Origin: Porphyromonadaceae bacterium
Lineage (GTDB): Bacteria; Bacteroidota; Bacteroidia; Bacteroidales; Paludibacteraceae
Reading direction: 5' to 3'
DNA length: 40,051 bases
NCBI GenBank assembly: GCA_905372135.1
Contig: CAJPNS010000005.1
Location: 1 to 40,051, forward strand
A program made the translations under genes and the position numbers. Below, piece after piece: positions 32,431 to 39,679 of this stretch (position 1 is its first letter; each line of letters begins with the position of its first letter). The notes beneath the pieces were generated by a model. It made no database searches, was not told the DNA's origin, and worked only from the letters and a program-made list of their open reading frames with translations.

Positions 32431-33111
32431 TTAGAGTTTTTCCAAAACTTTTTTCAGCACATCGAAAGTACGCTTTGGAGCCGTCTCCCAGAAGTCGAAA
32501 TATTGTGTCTGATTATCGGTCTCTTTGTCGGGAGTGTCGGAAACTACGCGTATAGAAGCAAACGGGATATTGCGTTGGTAGCAGATGTGAGCCATTGCGG
32601 CACTCTCCATATCGACTGCCAGAGCTTTCGGGAAATTGCGTTTAATCGTCTGTAAACCAATTGCCTCGGTAATGAACTGGTCGCCCGTACAGATAAGCCC
32701 TGTGTGGAGATTGTCGAGAGATAAGCCTTCTACGATATCCAGTATCTTTCGGCTGCCATCGAAATAGAGCGGCAAACCCTGCATCTGCCCCCAAGCACCT
32801 TCGCCACACCATACGTCGTGGTAGCAACACTGACGACCTACGACAACATCGCCCACATTCACCTCCGTATCGATGCCGCCTGCGACACCGGTATTGATCA
32901 CCATATCGGGAGCGAATATATTGATGAGCTCCGATAGACGGACAGCGGCATTTACCTTGCCTATACCGCATTTCATGAGAGCCACCTCTTTGCCCGATAT
33001 ATCGCCCTTGAAGAATGTTATGTGTCTGTCTTCTACCTCCTTGAACGATGTAAAGATATTCTTTACCAAATCAAACTCCGTCTGCAATGCTACAACTATC
33101 GCTATTTTCAT
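32431..33111 (-). CDS. mtnN: 5'-methylthioadenosine/S-adenosylhomocysteine nucleosidase
   Basis: A 226-residue enzyme that splits adenine from MTA and SAH, clearing products of SAM-dependent reactions such as that of the neighbouring TrmB. Recognisable motifs: MKIAIVVALQTEFDLV, NTGVAGGIDTEVNVGDVV, the specificity segment AVDMESAAMAHICYQRNIPFASIRVVSD, where the Met-Glu pair and later Asp bind substrate. First gene of the mtnN-trmB unit. Confidence 0.94.
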   Translation of the reverse strand: MKIAIVVALQTEFDLVKNIFTSFKEVEDRHITFFKGDISGKEVALMKCGIGKVNAAVRLSELINIFAPDMVINTGVAGGIDTEVNVGDVVVGRQCCYHDVWCGEGAWGQMQGLPLYFDGSRKILDIVEGLSLDNLHTGLICTGDQFITEAIGLQTIKRNFPKALAVDMESAAMAHICYQRNIPFASIRVVSDTPDKETDNQTQYFDFWETAPKRTFDVLKKVLEKL

Positions 33112-33140
33112 ACTCTAAAAAATTTTATCTGTTTATCTTG

Positions 33141-33148
33141 CAAAGATA
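33141..33148 (-). promoter_or_regulatory. Promoter -7 box TATCTTTG for mtnN-trmB
   Basis: The minus strand reads TATCTTTG, 30 bases upstream of the mtnN ATG. Confidence 0.65.
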
Positions 33149-33241
33149 GTATTATTTGATGATTAATCAACGGGATTTTTTATGTCTGTTTGTTGTGGAA
33201 AATATTTCATAATAAAAAGTACAACATTCAAAACTTTTAAC

Positions 33242-33249
33242 TACCTTTG
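33242..33249 (+). promoter_or_regulatory. Promoter -7 box TACCTTTG upstream of the structured RNA
   Basis: Exact TACCTTTG, 64 bases upstream of the closing stem of the probable 6S RNA. The intervening bases are A-rich. This suggests a precursor longer than the rod, or that the mature 5' end lies nearer this box. Confidence 0.55.
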
Positions 33250-33312
33250 CTCTCAGAAATAATAACTAAAAAACATAAAGAATAGGGGAAAAATAAAGTA
33301 AAAAAATAATAA

Positions 33313-33487
33313 AATAGCGTATTACAGCTATTCTTGAACTATCGCTTTCCACAATTTGAACCTTTTACAAAGGTATGCTTCGAGAATAAGTATGTGAAAC
33401 GCCGTATTGTACGGTGTGGAGCTACTTGCCGGAAGCATAGGCGTGGAAACCTGATAGTTCAGACAGGTAAGTTCCACGCTATTTTTA
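33313..33487 (+). ncRNA. ssrS: Probable 6S RNA
   Basis: About 175 bases fold into one long rod, the form of 6S RNA. Nested arms in order: AATAGCGT/ACGCTATT (33313-33320 with 33476-33483), TTAC/GTAA, TGAACTATC/GATAGTTCA (33335-33343 with 33453-33461), TTTCCAC/GTGGAAA (33346-33352 with 33443-33449), TATGCTTC/GAAGCATA (33374-33381 with 33432-33439) and apical ACGCCGTA/TACGGTGT (33399-33417). A bubble of 21 bases on the 5' side against 3 on the 3' side separates the fourth and fifth helices, with a CCTTT-TAC-AAAGG mini-hairpin inside it. The 3' end runs into TTTTTAT. 6S RNA binds housekeeping RNA polymerase in stationary phase. CAAAGGTA on the 5' arm is the complement of the TACCTTTG promoter box. 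SRP and tmRNA were considered and do not fit. Confidence 0.72.
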
Positions 33488-33569
33488 TATGCAAAATACT
33501 AAATCAAAGATAAAAGGAGAAGCCGATAGCCTATAAAAAGTGGAGGCATAATTTTAAAATCATTATCAT

Positions 33570-33692
33570 ATGGCAACAGAAAAAGTGTGCAAATGGTGTG
33601 GTCGTACCTATGACTACCCAAAATCAGGTGCGAGTAACAAGCTTTCTTATTGTTCGCAGAAATGTGAGCTAGAGGCAAAAGGAAAGAGGTAA
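33570..33692 (+). CDS. 40-residue zinc-finger-like protein
   Basis: A short ORF, ATG to TAA, encoding a basic 40-residue protein with two cysteine pairs, VCKWCGRTY near the start and YCSQKCELEA near the end. CxxC...CxxxC is a probable zinc-binding fold. It lies between the 6S RNA and ftsY and is followed directly by a perfect terminator hairpin; this supports a real transcript. I do not recognise the family. It could bind nucleic acid or ribosome, but nothing shows this. Confidence 0.6.
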   Translation: MATEKVCKWCGRTYDYPKSGASNKLSYCSQKCELEAKGKR

Positions 33693-33703
33693 GCTCTTTT
33701 AGC

Positions 33704-33743
33704 AATCAGCCCAAAATCAAATTTGATTTTGGGCTGATTTTTT
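33704..33743 (+). terminator. Terminator after the zinc-finger ORF
   Basis: AATCAGCCCAAAATCAAA (33704-33721) and its exact reverse complement (33722-33739) form an 18-base perfect palindrome, followed by TTTT. Confidence 0.9.
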
Positions 33744-33858
33744 GCCCAATAGAATCGATAAGTAACAAACCCTTATATATCAATCGCTAAGTGATAATGT
33801 GCGAGGCGATATTTTGTTAGAAATAAAAGTTATTGGTCTGTAAAATAGAAATTTTGGC

Positions 33859-33866
33859 TACCTTTG
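33859..33866 (+). promoter_or_regulatory. Promoter of ftsY (TACCTTTG)
   Basis: TACCTTTG matches the consensus, 32 bases before the ftsY ATG; TTG at 33833-33835 lies at a 23-base spacing. The box falls inside the longer frame that begins at 33833, supporting the start at 33899. Confidence 0.7.
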
Positions 33867-33898
33867 CACTATTATATCTTCAAAATAATGATTGTATT

Positions 33899-34855
33899 AT
33901 GGCATTTTTAGGTTTTTTCTCAAAAAAAGATAAAGAAGTACTCGATAGCGGTCTAAATAGAACTAAGACATCGATTTTCGATAAAATATCGAGAACAATA
34001 AGCGGCAAATCGAAAGTTGACGATGAAATACTCGATGGTATCGAAGAAGCCCTTATATCGTCGGATGTGGGAGTAAATACCACTCTGAAAATAATCGAAC
34101 GTCTCGAGAATAGGGTCGCTCGCGATAAATATGTATCTATCGACGAATTGTATTCCGTTCTGTATCAGGAGATAACAGAACTATTGGCAGGGTATGATGC
34201 CGAAGGTAAATTGTCGTTTGAAAACCTGCCGTCGAAGCCATATATAATACTTGTAGTCGGTGTAAATGGGGTAGGCAAGACCACGACGATAGGCAAACTT
34301 GCAAACAAATTCAAAAAAGCGGGAAAAAAGGTGTATCTCGGTGCTGCCGATACTTTTAGAGCCGCTGCAATAGAGCAACTTACCGTATGGGGAGAGCGTG
34401 TAGATGCTCCCGTAATAAAGCACAAAATGGGCGCCGACCCGGCGTCGGTGGCATTCGATACACTGTCGTCGGCGAAAGCAAATGATGCCGATGTGGTGAT
34501 AATAGATACGGCGGGTAGGCTTCACAATAAAGTGAACTTAATGAACGAGTTGACTAAGATACGCAACGTAATAAATAAGATATATCCCGATGTACAGCCC
34601 GAAGTATTGCTTGTGCTCGACGGCTCTACCGGACAGAATGCCTACGAACAAGCACGACAGTTTTCGCAAGCGACCGACGTTACTGCCTTGGCTGTAACCA
34701 AGCTCGACGGTACGGCGAGGGGTGGAGTAGTGATAGGTATATCGGACCAGATGAAAATACCTGTGAAATATATAGGATTAGGTGAAGGTATAGAAGATAT
34801 ACAGGTGTTTGATAAAGAGGAGTTTATAAAATCTCTTTTCGATGGTGTAAAATAG
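33899..34855 (+). CDS. ftsY: Signal recognition particle receptor FtsY
   Basis: The GTPase receptor that docks SRP-bound ribosomes at the membrane. A 318-residue NG-domain protein without the long acidic A domain of E. coli, as usual in Bacteroidota. GTPase motifs in order: G1 VVGVNGVGKTTTIGKLAN, G2/insertion AADTFRAAAIEQL, G3 IIDTAGRLHNKVNLM, G4 TKLDGTARGG and the closing GLGEGIEDIQVF. The ATG at 33899 starts MAFLGFF, giving a short membrane-seeking N-terminus. An ABC ATPase gene follows 13 bases downstream. Confidence 0.96.
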   Translation: MAFLGFFSKKDKEVLDSGLNRTKTSIFDKISRTISGKSKVDDEILDGIEEALISSDVGVNTTLKIIERLENRVARDKYVSIDELYSVLYQEITELLAGYDAEGKLSFENLPSKPYIILVVGVNGVGKTTTIGKLANKFKKAGKKVYLGAADTFRAAAIEQLTVWGERVDAPVIKHKMGADPASVAFDTLSSAKANDADVVIIDTAGRLHNKVNLMNELTKIRNVINKIYPDVQPEVLLVLDGSTGQNAYEQARQFSQATDVTALAVTKLDGTARGGVVIGISDQMKIPVKYIGLGEGIEDIQVFDKEEFIKSLFDGVK

Positions 34856-34868
34856 ATATGGTATCGGT

Positions 34869-35636
34869 ATGATAGAGGTAAAAAACCTAAATAAGTCGTT
34901 CGACGGCAAGCAAGTGCTGAAAAATATCAGTGCCACTTTCTACAAAGGCAAAGTAAACCAGATAATAGGGCAGAGCGGAGGCGGCAAGACGGTATTGATG
35001 AAGAGTATTATCGGGCTGTTTCCCATAGATAGCGGAGAGGTACTCTATAACGGTCGTAATATAGCCGATATGAGCAAGCTAGAGATAAAAGAGCTTCGCA
35101 AAGAGATAGGTATGCTATTTCAGGGTTCGGCACTATTTGATTCTCAGAGGGTAATAGAAAATGTGATGTTTCCTCTCATAATGTTTTCCGACAAAGACTC
35201 TGCCGAAGCAAGAGACAGAGCCGAATTTTGTCTGACAAGGGTCGACATAAAACCGCAAGCTTTCGACCTATATCCGTCGGAAATAAGCGGTGGTATGCAG
35301 AAACGTGTAGCTATAGCAAGGGCTATAGCTTTGCAACCCAAATATCTCTTTTGCGACGAACCAAATTCGGGCTTAGACCCTGTAACATCGATATTGATAG
35401 ATAGGCTTATCGAAGAGATTACCGAAGAGTTTGATATCACTACCATCATCAATACTCACGATATGAATTCGATAATGGAAATCGGTGCCAATATAATACT
35501 TATAAGAAAGGGCGAACTCGCTTGGCAGGGCTCGCGGCACGATATATTCTCTGCCGACAACGAAGCTCTAAACGACTTCGTATTTGCATCTGAACTATTT
35601 CGCTCTATACGCAACAAAAAGCAGGAACTCGTATGA
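34869..35636 (+). CDS. ABC transporter ATPase, MlaF type
   Basis: A 255-residue ATPase: Walker A GQSGGGKT near residue 38, signature SGGMQKRVAIARA near 140, Walker B LFCDEPNSGLDP, and the switch His in NTHDMNS. Features such as LFQGSALFDSQRVIENVMFPL match the MlaF/Ttg2A group, which powers phospholipid transport between the two membranes with the permease MlaE. The permease gene usually lies next to it; here ftsY is upstream and the opposite strand is downstream. The partner must be elsewhere. A perfect 9-bp inverted repeat CTCGTATGA-aa-TCATACGAG overlaps the stop codon, without a T run. Confidence 0.88.
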   Translation: MIEVKNLNKSFDGKQVLKNISATFYKGKVNQIIGQSGGGKTVLMKSIIGLFPIDSGEVLYNGRNIADMSKLEIKELRKEIGMLFQGSALFDSQRVIENVMFPLIMFSDKDSAEARDRAEFCLTRVDIKPQAFDLYPSEISGGMQKRVAIARAIALQPKYLFCDEPNSGLDPVTSILIDRLIEEITEEFDITTIINTHDMNSIMEIGANIILIRKGELAWQGSRHDIFSADNEALNDFVFASELFRSIRNKKQELV

Positions 35637-35669
35637 AATCATACGAGCGACCTAAAGATATAGACCTTA

Positions 35670-36482
35670 TTAAAGGTCATCGAAAGGTATCTCGAGTAGT
35701 ACCACTTTCTGATTTAGGAGTTTAGATGTTCGGCTTTTCGATTTGTGGTATTCATGTTTTTGTTGTTTTGTTGTGATTTCGGAGCTATTGTTGTTTCTGG
35801 CAGTGCGTTCGCTTGGGCGATCGTAGTAGACGACACCGTATTTTCTGCACTCTTCGATGCGTTCTTCGAACGACAGATGTTCGAAAGCAGCTTCTATCGT
35901 ATTCCAGAGATTTCTTATAAGATCATCGGTTTTTTGACGTTCTTTTATGAGTTTTTCTCGGGTGTAGTCTATGGTATTTTTACTTGTATTTTGAGAGAAG
36001 TTGAGGTCTTCGAGTCTATCGTAATATATAGATAGGTTCGATATGGTGGGATTTGTAATCGGTATTCCTCCTTCGAATATTCGTCTGCGTTCGCCTTCGA
36101 CAAGGCGTTTTGCCCAGTCGAGTATCTGTACTTCGCACGATAAATCGGGAATTTCGTAGTCTGTAATGTTGTAATATCTACGGCTTTCTTCGCCTATCTC
36201 TCCTGTTTCGAGAGCTGTGTAATATGCTTTTACAAAATCTATGATATTCCGTGTGAGATTTACTATTATATCCCTGTATTTCAAATTATTATCTTGCCAT
36301 CTGTCTACTGCCTGACGGTACAAATCCTGTTGGTGCCTGAAAACGATAAACTGAGACTCGGCTTTGTTTAGCAACTCGGCAGACAATACTGGATCTTTGA
36401 ATTCCGATTGTTTTATGTCTGTTATCGCCTCCAGAGCAGCGAGGCGAGCAGCATCGGTATTTGGTAATCGTCTGTAAGGCAT
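35670..36482 (-). CDS. Conserved hypothetical protein of Bacteroidota
   Basis: A 270-residue cytoplasmic protein, mainly helical, starting MPYRRLPNTD, which I recall as the start of a conserved Bacteroidota hypothetical family without known function. The helices at 25-110 and 170-215 (LIRNLWNTIEAAFEHLSFEERIEECRKYGVVYY) look like coiled or packed helices. GGIPITNPTISNLSIYYDRL is a conserved-looking middle segment, and the C-terminal part is basic and low in complexity (NNNSSE, TTKQQK). It starts 7 bases after the polyprenyl synthase stop and is probably cotranscribed. Confidence 0.7.
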   Translation of the reverse strand: MPYRRLPNTDAARLAALEAITDIKQSEFKDPVLSAELLNKAESQFIVFRHQQDLYRQAVDRWQDNNLKYRDIIVNLTRNIIDFVKAYYTALETGEIGEESRRYYNITDYEIPDLSCEVQILDWAKRLVEGERRRIFEGGIPITNPTISNLSIYYDRLEDLNFSQNTSKNTIDYTREKLIKERQKTDDLIRNLWNTIEAAFEHLSFEERIEECRKYGVVYYDRPSERTARNNNSSEITTKQQKHEYHKSKSRTSKLLNQKVVLLEIPFDDL

Positions 36483-36489
36483 TGTATTT

Positions 36490-37446
36490 CTATTTTTCCC
36501 GTATTTTTAGTTTGTTTATCAATGTCTTCAGTGGCTCTTTCGACTCCGACGGTACCGATATTTTTTCAAGTAAATTGTTTGCTTGTATGTAGTATTCGTC
36601 GATGACCTTCTCGCATATCTGCGGGATATCGAGTTCGTTGTATATGAGGGTAACTGTTTTTATCTTTTGTTCGTCGGTGATGTCTTTGGTCGACATAGCC
36701 GATACAAGCCTCTTTTTTTGCGAGTCGTCGGCTTTGTGGAGTGCGGTGAGCAATAGGAATGTCTTTTTATACGATAAAATATCGTCGCCCACACGTTTAC
36801 CGAGAGTCTCGGTAGTGCCGTATGTATCGAGATAATCGTCTTTGAGCTGAAACGCCATACCGAGGGCAATGCCGAGAGAGTATATCGTTTGTTGGTCGTC
36901 GTCTGAGGCGTCTGCCAAGATTGCCCCCATTTTCAGGGCACAAGCCAGAAGTACAGCGGTTTTGAGGCGTATCATCTCGAAATAGTCTTCGATGCAGATA
37001 TCGTCTATGGTCTCGAAATCCATATCAAACTGTTGTCCTTCACAGACTTCGAGTGCCGTCTTGGTGAAGAGAGGCAGCAACTTTTCCCAATACTGCGAAG
37101 GGGTCTTGCCCAGAAACTCGTAAGCTTTTATAAGCATTGCATCGCCCGATAGGATAGCCGTATTGGCATTCCACCGAGTGTGTACCGTGGGGCGATTGCG
37201 GCGTGTAGGCGAATTGTCCATAAGGTCGTCGTGAAGTAGGGTAAAGTTGTGGAATATCTCTATAGCTCTTGCGGCATCTTTTATCGTATCGCCCCTACCG
37301 GAGAACATCTCGAAAGCTATGTCTGCAAGCATCGGACGCAGTCTTTTGCCGCCACTCTCCATAGTGTATGCTATTGGCAAGTAGAGGTTTATCGGTTTAC
37401 TGTCCCAGTTTATTTCCCGTATGATTTTTTCTATATCTTGGCTCAT
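36490..37446 (-). CDS. Polyprenyl diphosphate synthase
   Basis: Adds isopentenyl units to an allylic diphosphate in the cytoplasm, for quinone side chains or carrier lipids. A 318-residue all-helical enzyme with GGKRLRPM near residue 33, the first Asp-rich motif LLHDDLMDNSPTRRNRP near residue 71, and the second, FQLKDDYLDTYGTTE, near 200. The first motif is DDLMD, a DDxxD as in long- and medium-chain synthases. The residues before it, IEIFHNFTL, contain bulky groups, but chain length cannot be set from this. First gene of a pair with the hypothetical protein downstream. Confidence 0.92.
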   Translation of the reverse strand: MSQDIEKIIREINWDSKPINLYLPIAYTMESGGKRLRPMLADIAFEMFSGRGDTIKDAARAIEIFHNFTLLHDDLMDNSPTRRNRPTVHTRWNANTAILSGDAMLIKAYEFLGKTPSQYWEKLLPLFTKTALEVCEGQQFDMDFETIDDICIEDYFEMIRLKTAVLLACALKMGAILADASDDDQQTIYSLGIALGMAFQLKDDYLDTYGTTETLGKRVGDDILSYKKTFLLLTALHKADDSQKKRLVSAMSTKDITDEQKIKTVTLIYNELDIPQICEKVIDEYYIQANNLLEKISVPSESKEPLKTLINKLKIREK

Positions 37447-37478
37447 ATATCGTTGGTATAGTATATTTAAAAACCGTA

Positions 37479-37486
37479 CAAAATTA
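37479..37486 (-). promoter_or_regulatory. Promoter -7 box TAATTTTG for the polyprenyl synthase pair
   Basis: The minus strand reads TAATTTTG, 33 bases upstream of the synthase ATG. Confidence 0.55.
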
Positions 37487-37516
37487 CAACATTAATTCGT
37501 AACAAACAACATACTT

Positions 37517-38485
37517 TTAGAAAGCATCCTCTATTATATCTCGCATAACGTCTTGTATATTGAGACCTGCTGCCTTTATCTGCTGAGGCAGAAAGCTTTG
37601 AGGGGTCATACCCGGTGTGGTATTGACTTCGAGCAGTACTATTCGCCCCGACTCCTCGATGATATAATCGACTCTTACGATACCTTTGGCACCGACGAGG
37701 TCGTATATCTTCTCTGTGGTGGCTTGTATTTGTCGCGTAAGGGTATCGGATATACGTGCGGGTGTGATTTCGTCGGATTGGTTTTTGTATTTGGCGTCGT
37801 AGTCGAAAAACTCGTTTTTGCTTACTACTTCCGTTACCGGTAATACTACGGTTTTGCTGCGGGTCTTGTACATACCGCAGGTAACTTCGGTACCCGCGAC
37901 GAAGCTTTCTACGACTACTTCGTCGGATTCCTTGAATGCTTTTTCGATAGCGAGCGAGAGGCGGTCTGCCTCTTTTACTTTTGTAATGCCGAAACTGCTG
38001 CCTCCGGCCGAGGGTTTTACGAAGAGTGGCAGCCCGAGCTTTTCGATGATATCGGCGTTCGATATCGTTTGCCTATGGCGAAGTACTACCGATGGAGCTA
38101 CGGCAATATCGAAGTTTCTGAGGAATTGATTGCATACGTACTTATCGAATGTCAGTGCCGACGCCAATACGTCGCAGCAAGAGAATGGCATACCTATAAG
38201 GTTGAAGTATCCCTGTAAGATACCGTTTTCGCCGGGTGTGCCGTGTATGGTGATATAAGCGAAGTCGAATGTAGTCTTTCGCCCTTTTTTGATGAACGAA
38301 AAATCGTTTTTATCTATCGGTGTAGTTACGGAGTCGAGTAGATATACCGTCCAATCGTTCCCTGTGATGCTTACTATATATTTCTCATATTCATCGGGTA
38401 TAAAAGTCATTAACCCTGCGGCACTTCTGAGCGAAACCTCACTTTCCGACGAGTCGCCGCCGGCTACGATTGCTATTCTTTTCAT
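37517..38485 (-). CDS. ddl: D-alanine--D-alanine ligase
   Basis: Joins two D-alanines with ATP to make the end of the peptidoglycan stem. A 322-residue ATP-grasp enzyme: IAVVAGGDSSESEVSLRSA-type N-terminal start (GGDSSESEVS), TIHGTPGENGILQGYF near residue 80, the ATP-binding loop KPSAGGSSFGITKV near 150, and RVDYIIEE ... LLEVNTTPGMT near 270-290. Functionally it uses the product of the Alr enzyme in this window, though the two genes are 12 kb apart. Own promoter at 38515-38522. Confidence 0.95.
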   Translation of the reverse strand: MKRIAIVAGGDSSESEVSLRSAAGLMTFIPDEYEKYIVSITGNDWTVYLLDSVTTPIDKNDFSFIKKGRKTTFDFAYITIHGTPGENGILQGYFNLIGMPFSCCDVLASALTFDKYVCNQFLRNFDIAVAPSVVLRHRQTISNADIIEKLGLPLFVKPSAGGSSFGITKVKEADRLSLAIEKAFKESDEVVVESFVAGTEVTCGMYKTRSKTVVLPVTEVVSKNEFFDYDAKYKNQSDEITPARISDTLTRQIQATTEKIYDLVGAKGIVRVDYIIEESGRIVLLEVNTTPGMTPQSFLPQQIKAAGLNIQDVMRDIIEDAF

Positions 38486-38514
38486 AAGAAATTTACTGAT
38501 ATTTATTTACTGCA

Positions 38515-38522
38515 CAAAGGTA
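38515..38522 (-). promoter_or_regulatory. Promoter -7 box TACCTTTG for ddl
   Basis: The minus strand reads TACCTTTG, 30 bases upstream of the ddl ATG. Confidence 0.65.
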
Positions 38523-38633
38523 CAAAATAAAAATCGATTATCGGGATATTCGCAATACGATATTATTGCAATATTACTGATTTTGCCGTTGAAGATACAT
38601 TTTTTGAGCGTTTACTGCGTTAATGTTTTTTTG

Positions 38634-38641
38634 TATCTTTG
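38634..38641 (+). promoter_or_regulatory. Promoter -7 box TATCTTTG for the barrel-like protein
   Basis: Full TAnnTTTG match, 38 bases upstream of the ATG at 38680. Confidence 0.6.
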
Positions 38642-38679
38642 CCGAATCTTTTTACGAACAAAACAAATAAATAAAAGTC

Positions 38680-39288
38680 ATGTACGAACGAAAAATCGGA
38701 TTGTTTCTGATAATGGTACTTTCGATAGTATCATTGAATGTGTTTGCGCAACAAGAAGGTAATACTGTGTTGCAAAGGGAGTTACAAATAGAGATGGGCG
38801 AATCTAACAATTTGATACGTCCTATTTTAAGTAGTATCTTTTCGCCGTCGGAATATCGGCTCGAGGGCGCTTACTCGCCTACGGTGGCTCTATCGTATCA
38901 TAACAGTATCGGTAGCAGGTGGATGTATGGTGTATCGCTCGCCTACAATCGTAGAGTAGAGCGTATGCTCCACGACGAAGGTGCATACCTTAAGCAATAT
39001 AGTATACAAGATATTCGTTCGTACGCTATAGTACCTTCGGTGAAATATTTGTATAAAAATACCGAAATTTTGCAGATGTATTCGGGGCTTCAGGCGGGTA
39101 TGTGCATTGCCGATATACCTTATACCGTATATGGAGTGGGCAAAGAACGTGAGTCGTCGAGTACCATTGGCTTCTTCGGACAACTTACACTATTCGGAAT
39201 TACCTATGGAAGAGGATTTTATGTGGGTGCCGAAGCGGGTATCGGTTTCAAAGGAGTATTGAACTTCGTATCGGGATACAGGTTTTAA
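38680..39288 (+). CDS. Exported protein, probable outer-membrane beta-barrel
   Basis: A 202-residue protein with a signal peptide (about 1-24, cut after NVFAQ). The mature part alternates aromatic and polar residues in short strands: PTVALSYHNSIGSRWMYGVSLAYNRRVER, YAIVPSVKYLYKNT, MYSGLQAGMCIADI, GFFGQLTLFGITYGRGFYVGAEAGIGFKG, ending in Phe (GYRF), as outer-membrane barrels usually do. An eight-stranded small barrel is likely. The function is unknown; no enzymatic motif. Transcribed alone, with its own box and a weak terminator. Confidence 0.75.
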   Translation: MYERKIGLFLIMVLSIVSLNVFAQQEGNTVLQRELQIEMGESNNLIRPILSSIFSPSEYRLEGAYSPTVALSYHNSIGSRWMYGVSLAYNRRVERMLHDEGAYLKQYSIQDIRSYAIVPSVKYLYKNTEILQMYSGLQAGMCIADIPYTVYGVGKERESSSTIGFFGQLTLFGITYGRGFYVGAEAGIGFKGVLNFVSGYRF

Positions 39289-39312
39289 TTCAATATAAAT
39301 TTATAAAAAAAT

Positions 39313-39345
39313 AGAGAGGAGCAATGCGTTTTTCTCTGTTTTTTT
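39313..39345 (+). terminator. Terminator after the barrel-like protein gene
   Basis: AGAGAGGA and TTTTTCTCT form a short stem (arms from 39313 and to 39337) followed by GTTTTTTT. Two pairs are wobbles, so the stem is modest. Confidence 0.55.
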
Positions 39346-39366
39346 GTATTTTATATAAAAAAATCA

Positions 39367-39374
39367 TATCTTTG
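39367..39374 (+). promoter_or_regulatory. Promoter -7 box TATCTTTG near the window end
   Basis: Full TAnnTTTG match downstream of the preceding terminator. It can drive the 57-codon ORF at 39402 and the membrane protein at 39680. Confidence 0.6.
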
Positions 39375-39401
39375 CCGACGAAATAGGAATCTAATATTTG
39401 T

Positions 39402-39575
39402 ATGGAAAGAGATTTGTTTTCTTATTCCGATATTTGTCGTTCTGCGACGCAATTTGTAGCGGGAGAGTGCCTCTCGACAAACCATAAATATTTTGTAGTT
39501 TATCGAGGGCGTTATGGTATTGCGGGTAGCCCTTGCCGTCTTTTGCAAGGCGGGAAGTTGGTGCGTATCCATTAA
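39402..39575 (+). CDS. Uncertain 57-residue ORF
   Basis: An ATG 27 bases after a good -7 box opens a 57-codon frame ending at TAA 39575. The product has three cysteines and a basic C-terminus (GGKLVRIH) and matches no family I know. The same stretch can form hairpins, so it may instead be the leader RNA of the membrane protein gene at 39680. The antisense frame 39351-39614 looks no better. Confidence 0.3.
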   Translation: MERDLFSYSDICRSATQFVAGECLSTNHKYFVVYRGRYGIAGSPCRLLQGGKLVRIH

Positions 39576-39577
39576 TT

Positions 39578-39655
39578 TATGGCACCGATACGTATCGCTT
39601 CGGCACCCAATCATAAGCCATATATTTCAATCAATTAGAGCCTACGGGCTTCGAT
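39578..39655 (+). promoter_or_regulatory. Hairpin-rich leader before the small membrane protein
   Basis: TATGGC (39578-39583) can pair with GCCATA (39617-39622), enclosing the palindrome GATACGTATC (39587-39596). GGTGCGTATC just upstream can compete for the same bases. AGCC/GGCT pairs follow near 39638-39651. The nature of the element is unknown. Confidence 0.3.
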
Positions 39656-39679
39656 AAAATAACTTTTAAAAAAAAAGAC

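Noticed and set aside
33313..33487. Signal recognition particle RNA or tmRNA instead of 6S RNA
   Set aside because: The GGAAGCA stretch recalls SRP RNA, but the symmetric internal loop and GGAA tetraloop of SRP domain IV are missing. There is no tRNA-like domain or tag frame for tmRNA. The single long rod with one asymmetric bubble fits 6S RNA better.
39351..39614. Minus-strand frame of 87 codons
   Set aside because: It covers the promoter box at 39367 and has a basic, low-plausibility composition without a start-region signal.
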